Position numbers and translations under genes: made by a program
NCBI RefSeq assembly: GCF_000620625.1
Contig: NZ_JIAW01000030.1
Coordinates: 1-64,000 of the forward strand
Origin: Mycobacterium sp. URHB0044
Lineage (GTDB): Bacteria > Actinomycetota > Actinomycetes > Mycobacteriales > Mycobacteriaceae
DNA length: 64,000 bases
Direction of reading: 5' to 3'
In this document: positions 16,802 to 24,623 of the stretch, one piece after another
How the letters are laid out: each line of letters opens with the position of its first letter
Position numbering within the stretch: the first letter of the stretch is position 1
The notes under the pieces: generated by a model
What the model saw: the letters and a program-made list of their open reading frames with translations, nothing else
The model's database searches: none
Told to the model about the DNA's origin: nothing

Positions 16802-17926
16802 ATGGCTCAGAGTGTCTTGGCCGCCGTGCGGACCGCACCGAATACGACCGAACTGCGTGAGCTGCCGATGCCCGAGTTGGCAGATGACACCGCGTTGCTG
16901 AAGGTCGAGGTCGCGGGTATCTGCGGGACGGATGTAAAGATGTACCGCACACCGCCATTCGACTCGCCAGTGATCATGGGGCACGAGAACGTGGGCACCA
17001 TCGCGATGGCGGGGGAGAAGTTCAAGCAGCTGCATGGCGTCGCCGAAGGTGACCGCGTCTTCGTCGAACACTACGTCGGCTGTTACAACTGCGAGTGGTG
17101 CCGCATAGGCGAATACCGGCACTGTGAGGCCACCGACTGGCGGACCAACGCCGACGCCCGCCGCTACGGCTACACCTCGTCGAACCACCCGGGCACCCTG
17201 TGGGGCGGCTTCTCGGAATACATGTACCTGCCCTGGAACGCGGTGTTGCACAAGGTCCCCGACGGGGTGAGCGCCGAACTGGCGGGACTGGTCACACCAC
17301 TGTCCAACGGGATCGAGTGGGCACTGCTGGCGGCCGGCGTCGGATACGCCGATACCGTGCTGATAGAGGGGCCTGGCCAGCAGGGTCTTGCGCAGGTGGT
17401 TGCCTGCAAGCAGGCCGGCGCGTCGCACATCATCGTCACCGGAACGACCCGCGACCGCGCGCGGCTGGGTCTCGCCGTCGAACTCGGGGCTGATGAGGTC
17501 ATCGACATCGAGCAGACCCCGCCGTACGAGCGGATCATGGAGCTCACTGCGGGCAGAGGTGTCGACTTCGTCCTGGACTGCACGTCCAGAGCCGGCGTCG
17601 GTCCGGTGCTGCTGGGCATCGAGGTGCTCAAACGGCGCGAGGGCACGTTGTTGATTCAGGGTGAACTCGCGGCGTTCCCCGACTTCCCGATCAAGCACCT
17701 CACCGAGAAGGCCATCACGATCAAAAGCGCTCGCGGGCATAGCTATCGGGCGTGTGAGCTGGCTCTGCAGCAGCTGGCCTCCGGCCGGTTCCCCCTTGAG
17801 CGGCTCAGCACGCATCGGTTCGGGCTGGATCAAGTCGACCGGGCGATCCGTGCCCTGGCCGGTGATACCGAGGACACCGACGTCATCCACATCTCGCTGA
17901 TGCCGTGGCTGGAGAGGGGCGTCTGA
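16802..17926 (+). CDS. Zinc-dependent medium-chain dehydrogenase
   Basis: The 374-residue protein has the catalytic-zinc segments VAGICGTDVK and MGHENVG, structural-zinc cysteines in VGCYNCEWCRIGEYRHC and a Rossmann region around EGPGQQGLAQVVACKQ. It is a zinc MDR alcohol/polyol-type dehydrogenase. It starts a four-gene unit with an RraA-type aldolase, LigJ and a Pht5-like protein, so it may oxidise a dihydrodiol, hydroxymethyl or semialdehyde-hydrate intermediate of the aromatic pathway; that role is inferred. No LigC-type semialdehyde dehydrogenase is present. Confidence 0.83.
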   Translation: MAQSVLAAVRTAPNTTELRELPMPELADDTALLKVEVAGICGTDVKMYRTPPFDSPVIMGHENVGTIAMAGEKFKQLHGVAEGDRVFVEHYVGCYNCEWCRIGEYRHCEATDWRTNADARRYGYTSSNHPGTLWGGFSEYMYLPWNAVLHKVPDGVSAELAGLVTPLSNGIEWALLAAGVGYADTVLIEGPGQQGLAQVVACKQAGASHIIVTGTTRDRARLGLAVELGADEVIDIEQTPPYERIMELTAGRGVDFVLDCTSRAGVGPVLLGIEVLKRREGTLLIQGELAAFPDFPIKHLTEKAITIKSARGHSYRACELALQQLASGRFPLERLSTHRFGLDQVDRAIRALAGDTEDTDVIHISLMPWLERGV

Positions 17927-17928
17927 CC

Positions 17929-18621
17929 ATGTCGATCGTCGTGCGAAATCCCCTGCGGGCCAACCCGGTGGCCCGTGACGGACTCGGTGAATACGGAGTC
18001 GCCACCATCCACGAGGCGCAGGGCCGCACCGGCCTGCTGGCGCCCTACATCACGCCGATCTACACCGGCGCCCGCGTCTGCGGCACAGCTGTCACGGTCA
18101 GCGTGCCGCCCGACGACAACTGGATGATCCACGTCGCGGTCGAGCAGTGCCAGGAAGGCGACGTGCTGGTGGTGGTGCCCGAGTCACCGTCGCGATACGG
18201 GTACTTCGGGGAACTGCTGGCCACCGCGTTGGCCGCGCGCGGGGTCCGTGGCCTGGTGATCGAAGCGGGCTGCCGGGACATCGCCGAGCTGACCGCGATG
18301 AAGTTCCCCGTCTGGTCCAAGTGCGTCTCGGCGCAGGGCACGGTGAAGAAGCGGCTCGGATCGGTCAACGTCCCGGTGACCTGCTCGCACACCACCGTCC
18401 ACCCCGGTGACGTGGTGGTCGGCGATGACGACGGCGTGGTCATCGTCCCGCGAGCGGAGGCAACGAATGTGCTTGCCGCGGCGAAGGACCGCGAGGCACG
18501 CGAAGAACGCACCCGCGAGCGCTACCGGCGCGGCGAGCTGAGCCTGGACGTGCACGACATGCGTGGCGACCTCGCCCGCTTGGGCCTGCGCTACGTCGAC
18601 TACGAGGACGCCGCCAGGTGA
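17929..18621 (+). CDS. RraA-family 4-carboxy-4-hydroxy-2-oxoadipate (HMG/CHA) aldolase
   Basis: The protein (230 aa from ATG 17929) has the RraA fold with GELLATALAARGVRGLVIEAGCRD, which carries the Mg-pyruvate binding Arg and Asp, and DVVVGDDDGVVIVPR. Class II CHA/HMG aldolases of this fold split 4-carboxy-4-hydroxy-2-oxoadipate to pyruvate and oxaloacetate at the end of the protocatechuate/gallate meta pathways. The LigJ gene directly after it makes that substrate, which strongly supports the call. It starts two bases after the dehydrogenase stop and overlaps ligJ by GTGA. Confidence 0.85.
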   Translation: MSIVVRNPLRANPVARDGLGEYGVATIHEAQGRTGLLAPYITPIYTGARVCGTAVTVSVPPDDNWMIHVAVEQCQEGDVLVVVPESPSRYGYFGELLATALAARGVRGLVIEAGCRDIAELTAMKFPVWSKCVSAQGTVKKRLGSVNVPVTCSHTTVHPGDVVVGDDDGVVIVPRAEATNVLAAAKDREAREERTRERYRRGELSLDVHDMRGDLARLGLRYVDYEDAAR

Positions 18622-19676
18622 TCATCGACATCCACGGCCACTACACCACCGCACCGCGGGCACACCAGGACTTCCGCGATGCGCAACTGGCCGCGCTCGA
18701 GGATCCGGCGCACCCCATGCCACGCCCCGGCCGGATCAGCGATGACGAGATCCGGGAGAGCGTCGAGCTCAACCAGTTGCGGGTGCTGCGCGAGCGCGGC
18801 GGTGATCTGATGCTGTTGTCGCCGAAGGCTTCCGGGATGGAACACCACGTGCCGGACCAGCCGGCGGCCACCGCGTGGGCCCGCGCGTCCAACGATCTGG
18901 TCTACCGAGTGGCGCAGTTGTATCCGGACGCCTTCGTCCCCGTCGCGCAGCTACCCCAGACACCGGGTGGCGTGCTGGCGCCCGTAATCGACGAATTGCG
19001 CCGGTGTGTGGACGAACTCGGCTTCGTCGGCTGCAACCTCAATCCCGATCCCACGGCCGGATATTGGACGACAGCGCCGCTGACCGACGAATACTGGTAC
19101 CCGCTGTACGAGGCGATGGTCGAACTCGAGGTGCCTGCCATGGTGCACGTCTCGACGTCATGCAACCCCAACTTCCACACCCTGGGCGCGCATTACCTCA
19201 ACGCCGACACCAGTGTGTTCATGCAACTGGTGCAGCACGACCTGTTCGACCGCTTTCCGACGCTGCGCTTCGTGATCCCGCACGGCGGCGGCGCTGTGCC
19301 GTACCACTGGGGACGGTTTCGCGGCCTGGCCGCGCGGTTGGGCAGGCCCGACCCCACCGAACTGTTGCGCAATGTCTTCTTCGATACCTGCGTGTATCAC
19401 GGACCAGGAATCGAGCTGCTGCACAAAGTGATTCCGGTCGAGAACATCCTGTTCGCGTCGGAGATGCTCGGCGCCGTGCGAGGCGCCGACCCGCAAACCG
19501 GGATCGACTGGGACGACACGCTGGCCTACCTCGACGACCTGCGCCTGACCGATCGGGATCGGCGCGCGATCGTCGAGGGCAATGCCCGCCGGGTGTATCC
19601 ACGACTGGACCGACGGCTCGCCGTCGAGGAAGAGGTAACCGGTGTCTCGGGTGCAACTGACCTTCGCCTGCGGTGA
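18618..19676 (+). CDS. ligJ: 4-oxalomesaconate hydratase (LigJ-type amidohydrolase)
   Basis: The 352-residue protein opens MIIDIHGHYTT and keeps the LigJ landmarks: ERGGDLMLLSPKAS, VGCNLNPDP, MVHVSTSCNPNFHTLGAHY, VIPHGGGAVPYHWGRFRGL, FFDTCVYH and ILFASEMLGAVRG. The HxH metal site and conserved His and Glu residues are present. LigJ hydrates 4-oxalomesaconate to 4-carboxy-4-hydroxy-2-oxoadipate in meta-cleavage of protocatechuate or gallate. It is coupled to the aldolase gene upstream and overlaps the Pht5-like gene downstream by 35 bp. Confidence 0.9.
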   Translation: MIIDIHGHYTTAPRAHQDFRDAQLAALEDPAHPMPRPGRISDDEIRESVELNQLRVLRERGGDLMLLSPKASGMEHHVPDQPAATAWARASNDLVYRVAQLYPDAFVPVAQLPQTPGGVLAPVIDELRRCVDELGFVGCNLNPDPTAGYWTTAPLTDEYWYPLYEAMVELEVPAMVHVSTSCNPNFHTLGAHYLNADTSVFMQLVQHDLFDRFPTLRFVIPHGGGAVPYHWGRFRGLAARLGRPDPTELLRNVFFDTCVYHGPGIELLHKVIPVENILFASEMLGAVRGADPQTGIDWDDTLAYLDDLRLTDRDRRAIVEGNARRVYPRLDRRLAVEEEVTGVSGATDLRLR

Positions 19677-20628
19677 CTACGACCGGACGCGGGCACTCGA
19701 GGACGGTAGCGTCCGCGCCGACGGGATCGACCTGACCTACCTGCGGCTGCCGGTCGAGGAGACGTTCTTCCGGATGCTGCGGCACCGCGAGTTCGACGTC
19801 GCGGAGATGTCGCTGTCGACGTACGTGGCGACGCTGGATCAGGACCCGCAGCCGTTCATCGCGCTGCCGGTGTTCACCTCGCGGATGTTCCGGCACGGCG
19901 GCATCTACGTCAATGCCGATGCCGGCATCGCCACCCCGGAAGACCTGCGCGGCAAGCGGGTGGGGGCGCCCGAATTCCAACTGACGGCGGGCGTCTGGAT
20001 CAGGGGCATCCTCGCCGAACACCATGGGGTGCCGCTCGATTCGGTCACGTACTACACCGGTGGTCAGGAGACGCCGGGTCGCATCGAGAAGGGCAAGGTC
20101 GACACCGACCTCGACATCCGCCCGATACCCGCGGGCGCGACGCTGTCCCAGATGCTGGCGGCCGGTGAGCTCGACGCGCTGCACACCCCACGCGTTCCCA
20201 GCCCGTTCCGTGACCGCGATCCCCGGGTCAGGCGGCTGTTCGACGACGTGATCGGCGTCGAGAAGGAGTACTACGCGTCGACCGGGATCTTCCCGATCAT
20301 GCACGTCGTGGCGATCCGCACCGAGGTCTACGAGCGGCACCGCTGGATCGCCCAGTCGCTGTACAAGGCCTTCCTGGCAGCGCGCGATGACGCGTATGCG
20401 CGGGTCTACGATTCTTCGGCGCTGCGCTTCATGGAGCCCTGGCTGATCCAGCACCTCGAAGAGGCCAGGGAACTGCTGGGCCCGGACTACTGGTCCTACG
20501 GCGTGGCCGCGAACGAACGCGTGCTCGACGTGTTCCTGAGCTATCACCACGACCAGGGGTTGTCGCGGCGCCGGTACCGGCCGGCTGAGCTGTTCGCCGC
20601 CGAAACCGCCGAAACCTTCGTCATCTGA
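19642..20628 (+). CDS. 4,5-dihydroxyphthalate decarboxylase-like protein (paralogue 2)
   Basis: The 328-residue protein matches the Pht5 family well: ACGDYDRTRALEDGSVRADG, HREFDVAEMSLSTYV, FTSRMFRHGGIYVN, TPEDLRGKRVGAPEF, PFRDRDPRVRRLFDD and STGIFPIMHVVAIRTE. The family converts 4,5-dihydroxyphthalate to protocatechuate and adopts a solute-binding-protein fold; no signal peptide is seen. It is the last gene of the dehydrogenase-aldolase-ligJ unit. Its GTG start lies inside ligJ. Substrate is likely an ortho-dihydroxylated aromatic dicarboxylate, but this is inference. Confidence 0.8.
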   Translation: MSRVQLTFACGDYDRTRALEDGSVRADGIDLTYLRLPVEETFFRMLRHREFDVAEMSLSTYVATLDQDPQPFIALPVFTSRMFRHGGIYVNADAGIATPEDLRGKRVGAPEFQLTAGVWIRGILAEHHGVPLDSVTYYTGGQETPGRIEKGKVDTDLDIRPIPAGATLSQMLAAGELDALHTPRVPSPFRDRDPRVRRLFDDVIGVEKEYYASTGIFPIMHVVAIRTEVYERHRWIAQSLYKAFLAARDDAYARVYDSSALRFMEPWLIQHLEEARELLGPDYWSYGVAANERVLDVFLSYHHDQGLSRRRYRPAELFAAETAETFVI

Positions 20629-20666
20629 ACGGCTGTCGTCAAAGTCCTTCACATCGGCTGGCAGGC

Positions 20667-20703
20667 ATGATAGAAATCACACTAATGGTCTGAGGTCAGT
20701 CCA
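20667..20703. promoter_or_regulatory. Conserved promoter box plus TGGTCTGA dyad upstream of binding protein 1
   Basis: ATGATAGAAATCACA (20667-20681) is repeated identically at 25875 upstream of the second binding-protein gene. It is followed here by the dyad TGGTCTGAGGTCAGTCCA (20686-20703; arms match at seven of eight positions). Both box and TGGTC element occur in the same order at the other promoter, suggesting joint control of the two binding proteins. Confidence 0.6.
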
Positions 20704-20732
20704 TTCACCATTCGGATGACGAGGAGTACGCG

Positions 20733-21833
20733 GTGACGAAACGCTCGGCTATCTACGTCGTATTCGCCCTGGTGCTGTCCATCGCCGCGTGCGGCAACCC
20801 GACCGCGGGCAACCCCGGCACCGCGGCGTCCGGGTCGACGGCGGCGCAACAGGTGTACGAACAGATCAACGGATTGTCGGGGGATGAGCGCACCAAGACG
20901 CTGCTCGACCTTGCCAAGAAGGACGGCCAGCTGGCGCTGTACACGTCCAACACCGACATCGAGGACGTCGTGAAGGCGTTCGAGGGCAAGTACGGCCTCA
21001 AAGTCGAGACCTACCGGGCGAACTCGGAGACCGTACTGCAGCGCGTGCTGCAGGAGGCCAACGCGCAGTACCAGGGCGCCGACATCATCGAGACGAATGC
21101 CGGTGAGCTCAACGCGCTGCAACAACAGAAGCTGCTCTCCCCGTACGAGGGAGCGCTGCGGGACAAGGTCCGTCCGGAGGGCCGAAAGGACGGCTGGACC
21201 GCCGACCGGTTCAACGCCTTCGTCGTCGGCTGGAACACCGGCAAGGTGGCGCCGGGCACGGAGCCGAAGTCACTGAAGGATCTGACAGGTCCGCAGTGGA
21301 AGGGCCGGGTGGGCCTGGAGATCGGCGACGTCGACTGGTACGCGGCGATGTACGGCTACTACCAGTCGCAGGGAATGTCCGATGCGGACATCGACACCCT
21401 CTTCCGCAGCCTGGCCGCGAACGGCAAGATCGCCAAGGGTCACACGGTCATGGGCGAGCTGCTGGCCGCCGGTCAGTTCGACACCGCTGTGTCGATCTAC
21501 TCGCATACCGTCGACAACGCGGCCGAGAAGGGCGCCCCGGTGGCGTGGAAGACCGCCGGAAAGCCCGTGGAGCCGGTTGTGCTGCGGCCCAACGGCGCCG
21601 GGCTGATGAAGACGGCCAAGCACCCTGCGGCGGCGATGCTGTTCCTCGACTTCCTGCTCACCGACGGCCAGGAAATCATTGCCGGGGCGAACCGGATCGG
21701 CGCGATCCCCACCGCCGACGACCCGCTGGCGGGCGTCGAGACCGTCTCCGTTCCGGAGGAGGAGTTGCTCAACAACGCCAAGAAGTGGAGCGACGCCTAC
21801 AAGAACGTCACCGACGCCGGTGGCCAGTCCTGA
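20733..21833 (+). CDS. ABC importer substrate-binding lipoprotein 1 (FbpA/PotD-like)
   Basis: The 366-residue protein has a signal peptide ending in a lipobox (VLSIAAC, Cys about residue 20). A type-2 periplasmic-binding fold follows, with LALYTSNTDIEDVVKAFEGK, VETYRANSETVLQRVLQE and WDLTGPQW-like hinge segments, as in Fe(III)/polyamine/organic-anion binding proteins. It is a close paralogue of the protein at 26003, which heads the permease-ATPase unit, and probably feeds the same importer. In this island an aromatic acid is the more likely ligand than iron. The GTG start follows GAGGAG. Confidence 0.82.
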   Translation: MTKRSAIYVVFALVLSIAACGNPTAGNPGTAASGSTAAQQVYEQINGLSGDERTKTLLDLAKKDGQLALYTSNTDIEDVVKAFEGKYGLKVETYRANSETVLQRVLQEANAQYQGADIIETNAGELNALQQQKLLSPYEGALRDKVRPEGRKDGWTADRFNAFVVGWNTGKVAPGTEPKSLKDLTGPQWKGRVGLEIGDVDWYAAMYGYYQSQGMSDADIDTLFRSLAANGKIAKGHTVMGELLAAGQFDTAVSIYSHTVDNAAEKGAPVAWKTAGKPVEPVVLRPNGAGLMKTAKHPAAAMLFLDFLLTDGQEIIAGANRIGAIPTADDPLAGVETVSVPEEELLNNAKKWSDAYKNVTDAGGQS

Positions 21834-21899
21834 GTAGGGCCGGTCACTGATCCAACGACGAAGTACGGCAGCGGGTCACCGCGGCCAGGAAGGCAGGAC

Positions 21900-22967
21900 A
21901 TGGCAACGCGCACCACGACCAAGGTCTCGCACTACCACGTGCAGAAGAAGCGCAGGGCCGACTTCATCGAGCAGTGGCGCGGCTACCAGAAGACCGTGGT
22001 CGCTCTCGACGACGTGCAACTGGCCGAGACCGCCCGCGGCACTCGCATCGGGGTGTACGCGGGCGCGGACGGCGACCGCCCGACCCGGTCCATGGACGCC
22101 CTCGTCCACGAAATCGAGCCCGGCGTGGTGTCGACCATCCACCGGCACTCCTGGGATGCGATGGTGCTGGTGGTGGCAGGCCACGGCTGGACGGAAATCG
22201 ACGGCGAGCGAATCGAATGGGGCCCAGGCGATTCGCTGCATCTGCCAGCGTGGTCGTGGCACCGCTCCGGCAACGACGGCGACACCACCACCCGGTACAT
22301 GTCGTTCTCCAGCGAGCCACTGCTCGAGACCATGGGCATGTCGATGATCGAAGACGCCGGTCACACCCCGGTCAGTGAACTGCCCTCGCGCCCAGGTTAT
22401 TCCGTGGAGGCGCCGGGTGACGACCCGTATGCCCGGCGGGTCCGGCGGCTGGCCCGCGACCAGCAGGGCCGTCGGTCGGGCCGACTGCACACCGACTGGG
22501 ACGAGCTCGAGCTGCTGCCGACGCCACGCGGGACCCGCACCACGTTCCTGTTGGACCGCGCCATCGGCTACCAGGCCTCCGGCATCTCGATGGCGATGTT
22601 CGAGATCGGGCCCGGCCGAGGCCAGTCCATGCACCGGCACGCCGGGGAGGCCTGGCTGTACGTCCTGGAGGGCAGGGGGCACAGCTATCTCGGCACCGAA
22701 CCCGAAGGCGGCACTGACTACCCTTGGAAGAAGGGCGATCTCATCGTCGTCGACCACTTCTTGTGGCACCAGCACTTCAACGACGACCCGCAGAAGACCG
22801 CAAAGGTAGTCCGCATCCACATGTTCGACAGCCTGTTGGACACCATGCGGGTGCTGATGGATCCCATGGTGCTCTTCGAGGAGCCGCCCGAACACATCCG
22901 CGACGCGCAGGCCGGTGACATCAGCACCATCGACTGGCCGGAAGTCACCAGGCCGACGTGGCCGTGA
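21900..22967 (+). CDS. Bicupin protein 1 (gentisate-dioxygenase-like)
   Basis: The 355-residue protein has two cupin domains. The first shows IHRHSWDAMVLVVAGHG with the later His in WSWHRSG, where Asp replaces the usual motif-1 Glu. The second shows MHRHAGEAWLYVLEGRG and LWHQHFN, a complete HxH-x(n)-E-x(n)-H metal site. The layout is that of gentisate/1-hydroxy-2-naphthoate dioxygenases, ring-opening Fe(II) enzymes. It is followed by an overlapping AAA+ gene. Dioxygenase function is plausible but unproved. Confidence 0.78.
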   Translation: MATRTTTKVSHYHVQKKRRADFIEQWRGYQKTVVALDDVQLAETARGTRIGVYAGADGDRPTRSMDALVHEIEPGVVSTIHRHSWDAMVLVVAGHGWTEIDGERIEWGPGDSLHLPAWSWHRSGNDGDTTTRYMSFSSEPLLETMGMSMIEDAGHTPVSELPSRPGYSVEAPGDDPYARRVRRLARDQQGRRSGRLHTDWDELELLPTPRGTRTTFLLDRAIGYQASGISMAMFEIGPGRGQSMHRHAGEAWLYVLEGRGHSYLGTEPEGGTDYPWKKGDLIVVDHFLWHQHFNDDPQKTAKVVRIHMFDSLLDTMRVLMDPMVLFEEPPEHIRDAQAGDISTIDWPEVTRPTWP

Positions 22968-23866
22968 CAGCCTTGGCGTTGCCGCCCGGTGTGCTGTCCA
23001 TCCACGCGTTGCCCGCCGATCATCACGACGGGCCGTGGGACCACATCCTCACCCCGCCAGGGGTGAAGGAACGGTTGCTCAACCACGCCCTGCTGACGCT
23101 GTTGCACGGGCCTGCACTGGCCACGCTGGCCGGGCTGCCGCACGGGCTGATCATCTTGGCCGGGCCGCCCGGCACCGGCAAGACGACACTGGCCCGCGGC
23201 CTGGCGCAGATGGCCGCGCGGGCGGTGGCCAAGCGCGGCGCGACCACCTACGTCGAGATCGACCCGCACGCGTTCCCCAGCGAGATGCTCGGTGAGAGTC
23301 AACGCAACATCGCCTTGCTGATGACCGACACCATCCCCGAACTCGCGGCCCGGCGACCGCACACCGTGGTGCTGATCGACGAGGTGGAGAGTTTCGCGGT
23401 GCGCCGGTCGGCGGCGTCGTTCGGATCCAATCCGGTCGACGTCCACCGGGCCACCGACGCGTTGTTGGCCGGTATCGATGCGGTCGCCGCCGATCTGCCA
23501 CGGGTGCTGTTCGTGGCGACGACGAACTTCGTCGAGGCCGTCGACGAGGCGTTCCTGTCCCGGGCGGATCTGGTGGTCCAGCTGACGCTGCCGGACGCCG
23601 CGACCATCGCCCAGATTCTCCGGCACAGCCTGCTCGAGCTGTCCGTGCTGTGGCCGGCCGTCGGATCACTGGCCGACGACGACGGTCTGCACGCCAAGCT
23701 GGCGACGGCCTGCGCAGGCTGGGACGGGAGGCGGGTCCGCAAACTCGTCCTCTCCGCGCTGGCTCTGCGCCAGGCGACCACCCGTGATCCGAACCTGTTG
23801 ACCGCCGACGATCTGCTGGCCGCCGTCGATGCCATGGCACCCGAGGACACGGGGGTGACCGGATGA
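22958..23866 (+). CDS. TRIP13/Pch2-like AAA+ ATPase
   Basis: The 302-residue protein has a Walker A GPPGTGKT (residues 69-76), Walker B VVLIDEVE (137-144), a sensor-1-like ATTNF and a C-terminal sensor-2 Arg near GRRVRKL. The segments VLIDEVESF, NPVDVHRATDALLAGIDA and VDEAFLSRADL match the TRIP13/Pch2 branch, whose members remodel HORMA-domain partners. There is no HORMA or CD-NTase gene nearby. The gene overlaps bicupin 1 (a GTGA start at 22964 is an alternative) and the isochorismatase-like gene, implying a role in making or activating a catabolic protein. Confidence 0.8.
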   Translation: MAVTALALPPGVLSIHALPADHHDGPWDHILTPPGVKERLLNHALLTLLHGPALATLAGLPHGLIILAGPPGTGKTTLARGLAQMAARAVAKRGATTYVEIDPHAFPSEMLGESQRNIALLMTDTIPELAARRPHTVVLIDEVESFAVRRSAASFGSNPVDVHRATDALLAGIDAVAADLPRVLFVATTNFVEAVDEAFLSRADLVVQLTLPDAATIAQILRHSLLELSVLWPAVGSLADDDGLHAKLATACAGWDGRRVRKLVLSALALRQATTRDPNLLTADDLLAAVDAMAPEDTGVTG

Positions 23867-24558
23867 CCGCACTGATTCAGGACCGGAGGCGATTACCGGT
23901 GCTGCACTACGACTTCCGGGCGACGGGCCTGGTGGTCTTCGACATGCTCGAGGCCTATCGGGAGTCCATAGAGGAGGCCGGTTCGATCGGCCCGACGCGG
24001 CGGCTGATCGACGCGTGCCGTGCCGTCGGTATTCCGATCTTCTACGCTCGCGCCGACCATCGCGCCGACGGTGCTGACGCGGCGCGCACGCTGGCCGACA
24101 CGGACAACCGGTTCCGGCCGTGGGGGCGGGAGAACCCGTATCCGACCGTCCCGCCGCACGCGTCGGGCTCGCCCGCCCTGTCCGTACTTGCAGAGATCGC
24201 GCCCGAGCCCGGCGACTACGACGTGCCCAAACACCGGTGGTCGGCCTTTCGCGGCACCCACCTGGAACTGTCGCTGCGCAGTCGCGACATCGACACGATC
24301 CTGCTGGTCGGCGGTTCCGTGCACGTCGGCATTGCCTCCACCGCGTACGACGCCAGGGACCGGGACTTCCAGATCACCGTCATCCCGGAGTGTTGCCACG
24401 GTTTTCGCGAGCAGCGCGACTTCTTCATGGACAAGGTCTTTCCGCGGATGTGCAATGTGCGTGCGGTCGACGACGTGATCATGGGACTTACGCCCGAGCG
24501 CTCCCGATCCCGCCATGCGGGTGTTCGGGGCCGTGGGGCCGCTGGACACGGACTGTGA
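23863..24558 (+). CDS. Isochorismatase-fold protein lacking the catalytic cysteine
   Basis: The 231-residue protein has the cysteine-hydrolase fold: GLVVFDMLEAY (catalytic Asp), DVPKHRWSAFRGT (catalytic Lys) and LLVGGSVHVGIASTAYDA. In that last motif the nucleophile Cys of the usual GxxTxxCVxxTAxDA is Gly. The Asp and Lys are retained. It may be a non-hydrolytic binder or use other chemistry. It ends the bicupin 1-AAA+ unit, overlapping the AAA+ gene by 4 bp. Confidence 0.75.
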   Translation: MTALIQDRRRLPVLHYDFRATGLVVFDMLEAYRESIEEAGSIGPTRRLIDACRAVGIPIFYARADHRADGADAARTLADTDNRFRPWGRENPYPTVPPHASGSPALSVLAEIAPEPGDYDVPKHRWSAFRGTHLELSLRSRDIDTILLVGGSVHVGIASTAYDARDRDFQITVIPECCHGFREQRDFFMDKVFPRMCNVRAVDDVIMGLTPERSRSRHAGVRGRGAAGHGL

Positions 24559-24577
24559 TCTGACTTACCATGGTCAA

Positions 24578-24588
24578 TGGTCTAACCA
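24578..24588. promoter_or_regulatory. FadR/GntR-type operator upstream of bicupin 2
   Basis: TGGTCTAACCA is a perfect TNGT-N3-ACNA site; the arms extend to AATGGT/ACCATT (24576-24590). It lies 35 bases upstream of the bicupin 2 start. Confidence 0.72.
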
Positions 24589-24623
24589 TTGTACATAACA
24601 GGGACTTCTAAAAGGAGAACAGC

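Noticed and set aside
19219..20652. A 477-codon minus-strand frame opposite the Pht5-like gene.
   Set aside because: Antisense to conserved LigJ and Pht5-like proteins; no family resemblance.
22958..23866. The TRIP13-like ATPase as part of a CBASS defence system.
   Set aside because: No CD-NTase, HORMA-domain or effector gene lies within the window, and the gene is coupled to metabolic genes.
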